From: Clusia tigrina | Lineage: Eukaryota > Arthropoda > Insecta > Diptera > Clusiidae | Direction of reading: 5' to 3' | Assembly: GCA_920105625.2 (NCBI GenBank) | Contig: OV050031.1 | Span: 224,674,194 to 224,738,193 of the forward strand | DNA: 64,000 bases | Part shown: in pieces, positions 9,846 through 22,001 of the stretch | How positions within the stretch are numbered: position 1 is the stretch's first letter | Layout: every line of letters begins with the position of its first letter | Notes under the pieces: model-generated | The model's input: the letters and a program-made list of their open reading frames with translations, nothing else | Told to the model about the DNA's origin: nothing | Database searches by the model: none | Made by a program: the position numbers and the translations under genes

Positions 9846-10100
9846 ATTGTTATATAATAGAACAAAAATTCAAGAATCAGCAAAAATATGAATTAATTTG
9901 TACAAAAATTTCAAAAAATCTGAAAAGAAAGAAATTCTACATATATTATATAATCCACAAATATTGCTTCATGGACGTATAAAGTGAATTGTGTATTAGA
10001 TTTTATAAAATAGTATGTGTTTTTTAAATGAAACATGGCAATTTCGCGAAAATTGTCAATATTGAAAATAATACCAAATTCTAAAATCGAAATAATACAA
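9846..10100 (+). repeat. Diverged direct duplication, copy B right part
   Basis: Continues the alignment to copy A (about 3715-3855) after the LINE. Shared landmarks are a TTATTATTGTTATAATxxxACAA block, TACAAAAATTTC, TGAAATGAAAxAxxGCAATTTC, and CGAAAATTGTCAATxTTxAAAATAAT. Confidence 0.6.
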
Positions 10101-11069
10101 AATTCTGAAATCAAAATATTCATTTATGATAATTTTAGTTGAGAAGCCAAAAAATCAGCTGTTGACCAACAAACAGTCTCTTTGGTAATCTGTTTATAAA
10201 TCAGTTGAATGATTGTCAGCTTCTTTGGTCGTGGTAGTAAGCACGTTGAACTTGGTACCCGAAGACCAGAGTATATTGTTCTTTATAAAGAAATTTGTTT
10301 TTTAATGTTTTCTTCAAAATTTAAATGAATTTTAACGTAAAATGAGGATATTTTTTTCTTTTTTTTTAAAAGAAATATAATTTTTATGTTTTCGCAAAAT
10401 TTGGTGGCTAAATATAAGATAGATTTAATAGAATTAAGTAACGGTATAATTTAGAAAAAACAACAGAATCAACATTTGGACTAATTGAAGTCCATATCGA
10501 TGGCAATAACCTCACGTGGTGATTTGGCTTATCTAATATTTAAAAAAAAATGTAATATAGAAACTAATAACTGCCTTTTTTAAAAATATTTATCGTATAA
10601 ATTTGTGCACATGAGCATAAAATTATTCTTTGTAACAAAAATGAAAAAACATATGACTGCAAAACATACGATTTCTGTTGACCTACATTCATAGTTATGA
10701 AGAATAACTGTTTAAATTGTATTATTTTCAACATACACATACACAAACGAAACCATGAAATTCCACGGTTTCCGTTGTTTGGTGCGTGTAAAGAAGGAAA
10801 CTGATACACTAAATTCCCGCAGCCAATCAGAAGGTCTGTGATTTTGTGTATGCCTTAAAAATATGCACTCCTAGTACTTCGCTAATATGAGGGTGGTCAT
10901 ATCATAAAGGGAATTGCATTTTTTTTATAATAGAAAATGTATTTTATACTTTTTCATTATTGAATTCTTCACAATCGAAATACACGAAGAGACTAAAAAA
11001 GAAAATACTCAAGTTCCCATAATTTGTCTACCACACTTTCGGTCCACAAGAACAATGTTTCTAAATATT

Positions 11070-11200
11070 TTCCAAAAATGGTTGATTTCTTGCAACATGA
11101 GATTCCTCTAGGTCTGCAACACGTTTTAGTACTGCAGGGGTGATTGTCGCATATTCTCTATTTACTGTATTTGGTTTAGACATACCAAATGACTCTGCAG
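11070..11200 (+). repeat. Dispersed repeat, partner of 2870-3010
   Basis: Plus-strand partner of the minus-strand repeat at 2870-3010 (shared word TGTCGCATATTC followed by an ATTTACTGTATTTGG-like end). The two lie in opposite orientation about 8 kb apart, with the LINE between them. Confidence 0.5.
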
Positions 11201-11999
11201 CGAATGTGTTGTGCTAACATTTGCCATATAAGACTTCATATATTTTAAGTCTATACTTAAAAATATGATAATAAAATAAATAAAATAATAAATTTATTTA
11301 TTTATTGCAACATATAAAAATAAATATGTTAATAAAATAATAATGATGAGATATCTTTAGAAACATTTTAAATTCTAAGTTGAGATACTATTTCTCCCAA
11401 AGTGGGCATTTTATTCGTACGGTAAAAAAAAAAATACGATTTTTTTAATTCAGTGTCGACAACACTGTTTCTGATTCAATATTGAAGGTTGTTCGTAAAC
11501 AGTTATTATAAAGTTACCCGCGGAAGTTTTGGTATCATTTTGTGAGTAGAGAAACGTTGCTTATAGTTTTTATCGCGTTTGTGGTTTATTCGTGTGTATT
11601 TAGTATAATTTGTCTATAGTTTCGTGTTAATTTATTAATATATTTGCAGGTATTTGCTTTTCCGCCCATATAATTAGTCAGAATTTTAAAATGCAACAAC
11701 TGCGTCATCCTTCCAGCTGCATACGCAGCCGCAAAAGAAGTGCACTAATAATATAAAAATATCTGAGTACAAGATGACTTGAAACGGTGAGTTTAGATTG
11801 TAGTATAATATTTTATTAAGATAATAAGCATACAATAATTTAATAAGTGTTTGATAAATAGTAATGATAATATGCTCCGCTAATTGCAATGCACCAAACG
11901 AGTATGTATGAAAGGTAGTGCAATTAACGAGTATGTATGAAAGGGAGTGAGACAATTGGTCTGCAAGAACAATAATGGGAAAAACATGAGTGTGTGTGG

Positions 12000-12002
<3 letters not shown>

Positions 12003-12032
<30 letters not shown>
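12003..12032. repeat. GT dinucleotide microsatellite
   Basis: About 15 uninterrupted GT units in a GT-rich tract; likely length-polymorphic. Confidence 0.9.
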
Positions 12033-12037
<5 letters not shown>

Positions 12038-12327
12038 TTGCATGTGTGCGTAGTTATTTTGCCATTCTTTTGCTTAGTATGCAGGATGAAGGTTTCCAGG
12101 CTTCCATAGTTATTTATTATAATTATTCTTATATTGGATTTTTATTTTTAATGTGAAGCTAATTGGTTTTAATACAAATATTTTTCCATTTGTCTCCGCA
12201 GCTATTTCTCCCCTTTTATTAAATACATACCGAGATAAAAATTGTAACTTTTATATATTAATCTAATATTTTATTTTTTATTATTTATTTAAACATACGA
12301 AAAAATATTAAGTGTAGAACTTAACAA

Positions 12328-13772
12328 TTATGACTTGCAACGCTTTTTCAAGAGCAATTCGTCGACTCCACATCGTTGAATGCGATAATTAATTTCGTTG
12401 TAGTTTGCGTTCCCTGTGAAGGCCTTTTGCAAACGATTCGACAGCATCCACACTTCGTCTTTGCCATTTGGGTGCCGGATTACCTTTAAACCGCTTATGA
12501 ATTGCAGTGTGATTGCATTCTCTGCCAGAACGACGCGATTTTGTTTCGTATACGAAGTGCGTATATTCCAGCCCACTAAACCGATCGGATTCAAATATCC
12601 ACAAAGTAGAAATCCATGAGCTGTCATTGCTGAAGCAGCACACTGGACGCCCCGTTTGCCTAACGGTATGATTTTATCTAATGACGAAGCTATGCCATGG
12701 CCCCAATGGGTGGCGTTGTTCAGCACATCCAACGGTATGGCCACTTGCATATCATTCGAAAGAGAATGAGCAAATAGGAAACGTTGCAGGCCGAGACCCC
12801 GAGGGGTCATTGTCAAGCCAAAGACGCCATCTAACAATTCGAAACTCTCACCAGCAATTGTGTGTGTGCCGAACTCGGGGTCGGGATAAGTATATTTATT
12901 CTCAATGCGCCAGGAATGGCTGTTGGCAACATCGTATACTACCAAGCCGACACCTGTGGGATCGGCCATATAGATAAACGCCTCTCTGCACTCACCTAAG
13001 GGTGCATTGTCAATAATATCCACCAGTGGAGTGACAAAGCGACTAATGTTGTGCTTAAACATGGTCTCTGGCAGACGATAACGGTGTGTAATAGTGTCGC
13101 TTGCCAGATCAATGGCGACTATTTGGGGCGGGCAGTATTGAATAAATTCAATCTCTCCGCTGTCTAAAATCCACATTTGTCCACAGGAATCAATCTGAAT
13201 GGATAATTTAAATTTAAGTGATAGCTTTTTGAAGATTCATTGAAGCACCTACCTGTATGCGATACACAGACGTAAGGCCATCGCAATCACCCCCATGGGT
13301 TCTATGCCAGTCGTAATTTGGGTACGGTTGTATCTCTGTGCCGTTCGGTTTCTGAACGTCTGTTACATACGCCAGTGAATAGGGCACTCCCGTTCCAAAA
13401 CGTGGCACAGTCATAAATATTTTAGGCTTCCAACTACGAGCTACAAATATGGTACACATAAATTACTTTTTCTTCTATATAACTATAGTCTATTTACGTG
13501 GATAGTACACATCTACATCAATTGGAATGGCACTGTCGGGATTGTAGAGTCCTTGTTGCAGTGCGAATTCTCTGTCCTCCTCTGTGGGAAATCCAAATTC
13601 TATATTTTTAGCTTCAAAAACGTTTATAAGATCTTTATACGTTCCTTTATATTTGTAAGGAACTCCTTTGTTGGCATTTGGGGGATCCGAGAAATAAGGT
13701 CCTGATTTATATGCTGACGCAGTATTGAATATCGTGAAAAGAATTAAACAGTAATATAAACTCACTGCATAC
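12328..13772 (-). CDS. Yellow/MRJP family secreted protein (yellow-e3/e2-like), start exon missing
   Basis: Three exons are supported: 13772-13498, 13440-13253 (188 bp) and 13194-12328. They join in phase 1 (donor GTAAAT, acceptor TTTGTAG) and phase 0 (donor GTAGGT, acceptor TTCAG). The joined frame has a signal-peptide core (SLYYCLILFTIFNTASA), the early motif FMTVPRFGTGVPYSLA, CGQMWILDSGEI, and the family hallmark WRIENKYTYPDPEFGTHTIA, ending in NYRIQRCG. Yellow proteins are secreted, with roles in cuticle pigmentation and the eggshell; few have a proven enzymatic activity. There is no in-frame ATG: the frame opens at a good acceptor (CTTTCTTTCAG) at 13773-13774, so a short 5' exon must lie upstream. 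Exon 2 length and both intron phases equal those of the gene at 19.2 kb, supporting tandem duplication. Assignment to e3 rather than e2 is by order only. Confidence 0.9.
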
Positions 13773-14737
13773 CTGAAAGAAAGGGGAACACTTCAATTCA
13801 TGTGTATGTGTGTGAGTGTGTGTGTGAGTGTGTGTTGAGTACATATGCATGTGTGGAAATAAATGGATGCACACTTATGCATGGATTTTGAAGGTTGAAT
13901 TTTATGAATATTTAAAAATTCGTTGTTCCCATATGCACACATCTTCTTTTCTCTGCCCTACACAAGCAGTGCCGGGCATAATAATTTTAGCATTATTCTG
14001 CCATGTTAGCAAAAGAAATAAAACAATTGTGTTGTGTATATGGACCCAGGACCAAGGTATCGCTGGGTGAAAATACTGTTTCATAGTGTAGTGGATCTAC
14101 TTCAATGAGGTGGGGAAATAGAAGAAGAAACTAGTGGACGCATTACCAAGTTGTCGCTGGCTAACTCAGGTATTTTGGCTGATGCGCATGTCGAGAAGAA
14201 GGTCCAGAAGGCAAATACAACTAAGCCTCAATTTGACAGTATATTTATCTGGGGGTTACGAAGGTCACGAAGTTACTCGGTGCCATCTTAGCCAAATGTT
14301 CTTATGTTGTAGCAACGATTCTTCAGTTTGCTTGGGGAAAGGAATAATAAACTAACTCCTGTCGCTAATAAATTTGAGTAGGAGAAGGAGAAAAATAACC
14401 AGATGTACTGCCATATTGAGTCTCTTAACATCCTTGATTTTGATATAATAATAGTTATATGAAAGGGTTGTGAATTTATTTATTAATGAAGCAGGCTATA
14501 TCTTGGACCCTTTTGATGATTTAATGACAGTAATTTGGGAGTAATTATGGGTTCTATTAAAATATGTATGTCTATAGAAAAAATATTGATATTAAATATA
14601 AATAAAAATATTGATATAAAAAAAAACAAAAATTGCACCCTTTAAATCTAATCGCACCCTTTAAAAAGGTTGGACGTGGTAACAAAACTATTTACACCTC
14701 TGTATTACTTGAGTTCCATACATGATTTAAATTTAGT

Positions 14738-14800
14738 AGGATGCATCATAATGAAATTTAGCAGGATGGAACATAATGAAATTTTGTGGGATGCATCATA
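14738..14800. repeat. ~30-bp tandem repeat, about three copies
   Basis: Units of the type GGATGCATCATAATGAAATT, with one GGATGGAACATAATGAAATT variant. Non-coding. Confidence 0.7.
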
Positions 14801-14937
14801 ATAGTATTATGAAACCATATGGAAAATATACCAGTGAAACACTATTGACGGGTCCACTATTTATAAATACGCATAACTGAAGATTTATATAGGATATTTT
14901 AAACAAAATTTAATATAGAGCGTACCTTAGACGGTCA

Positions 14938-15111
14938 ATTATTTGACGTCAATCATGCACATGCATTTTTGCAAATGTGTGTCACATGGACACCGATTGA
15001 TGGAATATCAGAAATTGATGATGATACACACATTTTAACATTTGACGCATACACACTTTTTCCACTAATATGTACATCTACATTATTTGACGTCAAATGA
15101 TTGACCGTCTA
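14938..15111. mobile_element. Small MITE with ~30-bp terminal inverted repeats and TA flanks
   Basis: About 170 bp bounded by TA on both sides. The ends are near-perfect inverted repeats beginning GACGGTCAATNATTTGACGT, each containing the palindrome TGACGTCA. No transposase is present. TA flanks suggest mobilisation by a Tc1/mariner-type enzyme; this is inference. Confidence 0.75.
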
Positions 15112-15149
15112 ACGCCGGCTTAAGTACTCTAGAGTTATTATGAGAAAAT

Positions 15150-15460
15150 TGTCAGTGTAACTAATGCCACGCGCCTATTTTTATAACTGCAGATATCTGT
15201 GGGATTTTTGTAAACAAAATTGAATATGATGAGTCATAGTAGCACTATAGAGCTCTTTGTTAGTGTAACTAATGCCACGCCCCCATTTCTGCAACTTTAG
15301 ATCTCTGCAAGATATGTTCCACATGATGGTATTTAATAAGATCACCGATATATGTGTAAATTGTGGGCGTAAAATCTCAACTGACACGCCCATATTCACA
15401 CATAAGTTTCAATACATACATATATAAGTGTCATTGAAGTTGCACGCCCACTTTATTTCT
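15150..15460. repeat. Diverged repeats with a CCACGCCC core
   Basis: The block GTGTAACTAATGCCACGC occurs near 15157 and 15262, each followed by an ATTTxTxxAACTxxAGATxTCTG segment. Related CACGCCCA words recur near 15389 and 15443. It looks like a tandemly decayed copy of a dispersed non-coding repeat common in flies. Confidence 0.6.
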
Positions 15461-15492
15461 CTGCATATCGCTTTCGTACAGGATAACTCGTA

Positions 15493-15508
15493 GCCGGTCT
15501 AGACCGGC
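15493..15508. repeat. 16-bp GC-rich perfect palindrome
   Basis: GCCGGTCTAGACCGGC, a spacer-free palindrome much richer in GC than its surroundings. No function can be assigned. Confidence 0.8.
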
Positions 15509-16409
15509 CCCAGCCTTCTTTACTGGTTTCAAATTAATTTAAAAAAAAAAAAAATGCACAAATAGCATGGGGAGCCAAATTATTATGCTGTTTGGCCATG
15601 TCGGCAGGGGACTGCAGGTTTGACAACCCGAATATAATCTCCTGACTTGTTTGTTATTAATTTTATATCAATCACTTGCTATTGCGATTGAAAGCCGTTA
15701 TTAGCTGGTTGGAGCTCCATTAAATGATTAATTGCAAATTTTCAGAAATAATGTTAATATAAAAAAAATTCAAATTTAAAATGGACAAACTATAATTAAT
15801 ACAAATATTTTTATTCACTTTTCGCTTGAATCTACTTGGTTGGAATTACGTTTCGATTAATTTGGACAATTTTTTATACCCGTATCCAGTTTATTTATTA
15901 AACCATTCACTCAGTCAACGTTTAATTTGAATTCTGCTCATTCGACAATTTTTTAAACTATTATTAAATTATTAGCAAAGTTTATGCAACGAATTTCACT
16001 TACATTTTGTAGCACTTATTTGGTAACAAAATTATAAATTAAAGGATAATCTCTTTGTGCAACAGATTTATTGAGCGGTACACCCCAATTTTGACCTTCC
16101 TTCTTCCCACACAACGGCGAACTGTGCGTATGCATGCACAGTCTCAAGTCATTGCCTCCCTAATTATTATTCTCATCTTAATTTTTACTACGTCTATATT
16201 ATTATATTTGTTCGTGACTTTGAACCATCTTCGATTCCAGTAATTTGTACACCCTACACCAAGGAGATTAGGTATGAGGAGTTGCAAAGCTTCTTCTTCC
16301 CCACACAATGATAAAAAAACAGAGCATGGTGGTTCTGAGCAAACAAAGTTAGGTGTGTCGGTATGTTTACTCGGATGTATATAGTGAGGGAGGGACAGAA
16401 ACTTGTAGA

Positions 16410-16540
16410 CTCCTGAAGAAACATATGTACTCCTGAAGAAACACATATGCTCCTGAAGAAACATATATTCTCTTCAAGAAACATACCTATACACTCCTGA
16501 AGCAACATATATACTCTTGAAGAAACATACATATATACTC
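16410..16540. repeat. Minisatellite, CTCCTGAAGAAACATAT-type, about six copies
   Basis: Consecutive 22-28-bp units containing CTCCTGAAGAAACATA or close variants (CTCTTCAAGAAACATA, CTCTTGAAGAAACATA), separated by short TA-rich spacers. Any minus-strand reading frame through it is a by-product. Confidence 0.85.
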
Positions 16541-16719
16541 CCGAAGTCTCCAAACCATGTAAAAATCCTACATTCATAAATGGCACAAATTGGTGACTAT
16601 TGATAATACACTGACAAAAATATTAATCTAATGAAAAAGTATGAATACACATTTAATCCATATTAATATTTGTGGAAAATATGGGTACAGTAACTCAATT
16701 ACCTCCACTTCTGTTCACT

Positions 16720-16940
16720 CAAGATTTATAGAGACAATTGTTAGTGGTCTTTCCTCTTGCCTAAAAGATATAAGATTGCCATTATAAGATTGATAGAGAA
16801 GATTTCTCTTGAGAACCTAAATTCACTCATAAGATTTATAGAGAAGACCGCCTCTTCTCTGCTCTTGACTACCTAAAAATCTAAATTCACTCATAAGATT
16901 TTTGGAGAAGATTGTTAGCTATATTGCTTCTTGAGAACCC
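16720..16940. repeat. Three imperfect ~70-bp repeats
   Basis: Units share TCACTCATAAGATTTATAGA, then GAAGAxxG and a CTCTTGA segment. Copies start near 16723, 16827 and 16891. Non-coding. Confidence 0.65.
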
Positions 16941-19193
16941 AAACAGCTGTTCTAAATTTGACTCCCCCTTATACCTTTTAATCGGAATTCAACAGTAATG
17001 CACAAGTTGTGATAGTATACACATATTGTATCACTGATCGCACTCCTTATACAGTTATCACTTTTCTGTATGATGATGCAAACATCAATTTTAACATTAA
17101 ATAATAGATTTCTAATCAGTCTCATTTGACTCGCTCATTGCCTTTGTGCTTTTTGAGGGTATGTGGAATGGGGTCACTAATCTATTGTGCTACTATGTAA
17201 GTTGTATGTGTTCCCTTTCAATTACTCCTACTTCACAACTCCCATAAACTTTCCATTAATATACCGGTTTGCTAACATTCTCTTAGGTTGTAGCGTGTCT
17301 GCGCAGTGAGTCTAAACCGACTGCCTGCAGCCTTTTTTTTTACCTGTATTCGGCTTTGTTTTGATCCATGGAATCAGGTTTGAATGCATGTGTGTGTGTT
17401 TATGGCACGGGTATGCATTAAAAATACGTGCGCTGCCCGACCGGCATATTTGCTGAATTCATCGCATATTGCGACGACATCCAAATATTGTTGTTGTCGG
17501 TTGCAACAAAAATGCGGCCAATGTGTTCACTAATAGGCCCAAAATTTGTAGCGTGTGTGTGTGTGCTTGAAAGACGACACAAAACCGTTGATATTTAGCA
17601 ATGGTGCAAAGATGATAACGAAATTTTTGAAAAGTTGACGTGTGACGTGACCATCTTCATTAAAAATTACACATCCACATAAAAAGAAATCATTGAATAA
17701 CTACTTGAAGTGGGTTTTGACAGTGGGGCAACTGGTTTGTAGGCTTCTAGCGCGGCAACAAGTTCCGCTGCGACATGTTCTTATGCACCTATGTAGGTAT
17801 GTGGGTATGTCGTCCCACTTAATTACGTATGTCAACGACCAGATCTGGTGTGTTCGATGTTGCGTGCAACCGCTCTGTAATCTCTTTTGAGATTAGTGCC
17901 ACGGAAACACTATCTTACATGACCCCAGATTCTACATTTTGAACCAGATTGAGATGTCAAAATATATGGGTGATCCTCGTGGACTTTTTGAGTTGATTTC
18001 AAAGGAAGTGACAATGTGGGACGCTGTTGGATAGTTCATCTCCTCAACATTTCTTTTACTGCTTGTTGCCAATACAGTGTTTGTTACAAGACGATTTGTT
18101 CGATCACGAATTTAATGAATCACAGCCAGTATTTGGTTTAATAAATTGAACCAAGGCTAAGCAAGTAGTGCTATAAAGATTCACCATTTTAAAACCCAGA
18201 TATACTTTTATACTGAGAGAAAGCTGCTTTAAATTTACACCTGATCCACATTTTAGACCAGAGTGCATTGTTGTCTTTTTTGTGGTGTGAACAAAACAGA
18301 AACACAAACTTAAGTGGCACTTACATACTTCACACTAATGATTTATTCGTCATAAAATTCTAATATTATTGTGGCAGTTGTCATTTCATGACTGAAAATG
18401 ATCGAGACATGACATACAAATTTGAATATTATTACACCAGTGGAAATAATATAGATTTGTAGCCTTGGGGATTTTATACCCGTAATTTCTGTAATTACTC
18501 AAATGGATTTTACGATAATGAATACCTTAGAATTTTAAATATTGCTACGTTTGGTTATAGAAATAGATGTTTTATGAGCATCTGAGCGTATACACCCCTA
18601 GAAGCAAACTCTCGTGGGGTAGCAACGAACATCCAACAATTGAACACGGGCATTTAACATTGTTTTTGTTGGAAATACCGAAATGGGAGTTTAATATGGT
18701 GCGAGAGGGCTCAGTCAAACATAGTCACAATTGCAGCAGCGCTCCATCGAACTAAGTGAAAGCTGCATCGATTGTGGCGGCTCTGACACTTCCCAGTGTC
18801 GTTACATGTAAACATCTTAATACATGTTCGAAGCGTTTCGTTCACACATCAAGCTTAAGTTACAGATGCCTACAGGCGACAGTTGCATGTAAAGTCACCA
18901 TGTGGCGCTACTTCTAAACACTGATTAATTCAAAGTAGTGTCAACTATGACGCAGCCACTGGTTTATCAAGTCTTCAACGGCACTGCATTTAAATTTTAT
19001 TCATAAGTCACTTATAATTTTTATTTATTGGCATCATTACAATATACTGACACACGCCAAAGGTGTCAATTTTTCTATGAATATGAAAATTTCAAACGTA
19101 GTTGAATTGTTTCGAATAAATTTTTGACACTAAATATGTATGTATGTATGTTGATTTTGTGAATGGGAATTACTTGAGTACATTTACTATGAT

Positions 19194-20759
19194 TTAACTG
19201 AAAACCAATTTATGGTGCAAATCCGCTCTTGGTGCACCATAGCTCGGTGCTTCCCGTGCCTCTTCAATTGGCATTCTCAATATGCGGTAATTGACCTCGG
19301 TGAGTGTTTGGGTGCCTGCAGCACTTTTCTGTAAATCAAATAGATTTTGTTTTCTCTAAAGTAAATCACCCTAATCTGGCTAGGATCACTTACCTGAAAT
19401 CGGTTTGAAATCAACCACAATTCCTCCCCGCCGTTACTGGCCCTCACCACTTTCATGCCGCTGACAAATTCCAAAACTGCAGCATCTGCAGCCACTTCGC
19501 GCAGGTTTCTACTCTCATAGGCCGTGTTCACGTTCCACCTGATGAGCCTAATCGGATTAAAAGTGACACAAAATAGGTTTCCACGGCTGTCCATGGCCTC
19601 GGCGGCACATTCACTGCTGCGGCTGCCCAGTTTTTTGAATTCGTTCGGTAACGCGCCGGCGTTGGCTGCCCAGTTGGCGCGATTATTCAAAACGTTTAGT
19701 GGCACGCTATATTCACTGATGCTGGCCATCGGATGGAAGAAGAGTTGCTCTTTGTAGGTGCTCATGCCGAAAATGCCATCCATCAAGTTGAAACTCTCAC
19801 CGGCGATGGTGTGTGTGCCGTAATCCGGATCCGGATACATGAATTTGTTTTCCACACGCCAAGCGGTATTGTGGGCATAATTGTATACGACGAGTCCATG
19901 ATTCGAGACGTCGGCCACGTACACCATGGTCTGCTGGCAACGGCCGCGAGGCGGGGGATCTCGCACCACCGCTATTGGTGTAATGAATAGCGACGCAGTG
20001 GCAGTGTAGAGGCTGCTGTTGAAACGATAGCGGTGCAGCAGTTGATCGGTATGCAAATCGAATAGCAGCAATTGAGGTGCACAATACTGAACGCCACTAA
20101 TCACGCCCGAGTCAATGACCCACATCTGATTGCAGTCATTGATCTGCAAAAGAAAAACAAAATATAAACAAAGCAATGCAGTATCTGCCAGGATCACAAC
20201 ACTCGTCGAGAGAGGGAGAGCCACGGCAAACCAAACCAAACCAAACCACTTACAGCAACTCTGAATGCAGATGTTATCAAATCGCAGTCATCGCCTTGCT
20301 TGTTGTGCCACTCGTAACTGGGGTAGGCCTGCAGAGTTGGCCCACTGGCGCCACTGCGCCGCTCACTCACAGTGGCCAATGTGTACGGAATGCCCGTTTG
20401 GAATCGTGGTATGGTGGTGAACACTCTTAACCGACCATTACCTATAAACATATCGAGAATTTGGTCAATTGTAGCTGCCAACAAAGTGGAGTACAGTACT
20501 CACTAGTGTAGTGTGCCGCCACATCGATGGGAATGCCATTATTTGGCACTAAATTGCCACTCGCAATTGCCCTTTGGCGCTCCTTCGCTGTGGAAAATCC
20601 ATACTCGAGCACGTTCCATTCATAAATTGTTTGCACATTGTTTTGTTGTTGTTGCTGTTGCTGTTGGTGTTGCGGTCGATACCCGCTTGAGTATTGCGCA
20701 TTTGTGGTTGTTGTTGTTATTGTTGTAAGATATAGTATACTGATGACTATTAACTTCAT
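19194..20759 (-). CDS. Yellow/MRJP family secreted protein (yellow-e2/e3-like), complete
   Basis: Four exons: 20759-20504, 20441-20254 (188 bp), 20143-19394, 19328-19194. Junction phases are 1, 0 and 0, with donors GTGAGT, GTAAGT, GTAAGT. The total is 442 residues. It starts MKLIVISILYLTTITTTTTN (signal peptide), then a glutamine run at about 31-38. It continues with VFTTIPRFQTGIPYTLATV, CNQMWVIDSGVI and the family hallmark WRVENKFMYPDPDYGTHTIA, and ends EVNYRILRMPIEEAREA plus a short tail in exon 4. Reading past the exon-3 donor gives a false C-terminus. It closely resembles the gene at 12.3 kb and shares its exon-2 length and phases. Yellow-e subgroup members are secreted and some affect pigmentation in other insects; the role here is inferred only. 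A TATA-like TTTATATG lies roughly 40 bp upstream of the ATG. Confidence 0.93.
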
Positions 20760-21603
20760 TATGCTGTGCGGTTGCTTAAGTCAATCAATCATATAAACAG
20801 ATCTCCCGAAGTGATTTTAAGAATATGAAACAAACTAGAAAATGTCTTAAATAAGATCAATATTTCATTTACACAATACTACCAAAATTCAATAGGCGTG
20901 TATGTACATATGCACTCGTATATATACTATATATACTTTCATTCATTACATACTCGTGCCTGCAGATTAAATTCCTTAAATTCATGAACTTAAACAGCGC
21001 TGAACTTAAACTTTCAGGGTCATTCTGGCTGCCGCAGTCACAACACGACCACAATAGAGTAGTGGTGAGTCTTAATCTTCTGGTTTTTTGTGTGGTGGCA
21101 GTAAACTTCGAAGAATAGTGACCATCAAAAACAAGCAACAAGGTGGTGTCCATGAGAATTCGCGAGGAAATCATTATGAACGCTCACGGCGTATGCTCTT
21201 ACCTGCCGCCTTGCATTTACAAACACTTCCACAGACATAAACGTGCCTTTAATGGGGTGCTCTAGTAGCAAATTATATGGAAAAAGCAGTGCTCAAAATG
21301 TAACTTGAGAAATAGCATCGCTACTTGCCACACACTGTGACCAACATATTACAAGCATGTTCGGAAAGGCGCTAAAGAGGTGGAACAACGTAAATACCTG
21401 TAAAACTGCAAAGCTTATATGCAAGCATTCGGGTAATCGTATAATAGCGGTTGGAGAAACAAGACTCAGCCAAATAGACTTAATTTATAGAGGAAACTGG
21501 ACTCAGAGAAATACTCTGAATCCATGAAGGGGCACATGAGATCTCTAAGGTGGAACTGCAAGATCCCTCTTAGCAATAATAATAATAATGTGCAACCCGT
21601 ATG

Positions 21604-21628
21604 AGAGAGAGAGAGAGAGAGAGAGAGG
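21604..21628. repeat. GA microsatellite
   Basis: Uninterrupted GA tract of about 12 units at the edge of a LINE tail remnant. Confidence 0.9.
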
Positions 21629-21659
21629 GACAAGCGGTATCCCACGTCTATACTGGCAC

Positions 21660-21900
21660 TTCCACGGAACGATTATAGGTTGGTTTTTGGTAGGTTGACA
21701 GGCCACTGCCTAATCGCAGTCCACTTGATGAGGCGAACCAGACCAGATCTGGTATATTTCTGTCAATCGACCATTAGAGCACGCTTAAAACAGTTGGAAG
21801 CTCTCTGGTTACCCTACTTCGGCCAGGCTTATATTACAATGGTCATCAATACCTGAGTACTTGGAGACCACCCTCTACGGCGGTGCTCCTGTTTACCTCA
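21660..21900 (+). pseudogene. LINE ORF2 C-terminal scrap
   Basis: The plus-strand reading RLVFGRLTGHCLIAVHLMRR near 21670-21740 matches the LTGHC segment that follows RNase H in fly LINEs. The following 3' stretch ends in CTACGGCGGTGCTCCTGTTTACC, resembling the 3' ends at 26.19 and 48.29 kb. Short and broken. Confidence 0.6.
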
Positions 21901-22001
21901 CATCAATCTAACACCCTTCTCAGTTTTTATGCACATAATTTGCTTAGTAATAGGTCTGTTTTTAGGAGAACTCTATGATTTGTGGCTCTGTGCCAGAACA
22001 C

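Larger units (their letters stand above)
10101..12327. other. Intergenic region 3' of the first Yellow gene
   Basis: About 2.2 kb of AT-rich sequence without a supported gene. It holds the inverted dispersed repeat at about 11070-11200, a short direct repeat near 11897-11950 (AACGAGTATGTATGAAAGG twice), and a GT microsatellite at about 12003-12032. AATAAA motifs on minus near 12260-12290 are candidate polyadenylation signals for the Yellow gene ending at 12328. Confidence 0.5.
13773..19193. other. Intergenic region between first and second Yellow genes
   Basis: About 5.4 kb with no complete gene. It should contain the missing first exon of the gene at 12.3-13.8 kb, which I could not place. 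It holds a GT-rich tract (13800-13840), small tandem repeats (14738-14800), a MITE (14938-15111), CCACGCCC-type repeats (15150-15460), a palindrome (15493-15508) and two minisatellites (16410-16540, 16720-16940). The rest, 17.0-19.2 kb, shows nothing I recognise. Confidence 0.5.

Noticed and set aside
16144..16586. Minus-strand frames of about 110 codons rich in FLQE and SSGV repeats
   Set aside because: They are read-through of the CTCCTGAAGAAACATA minisatellite.
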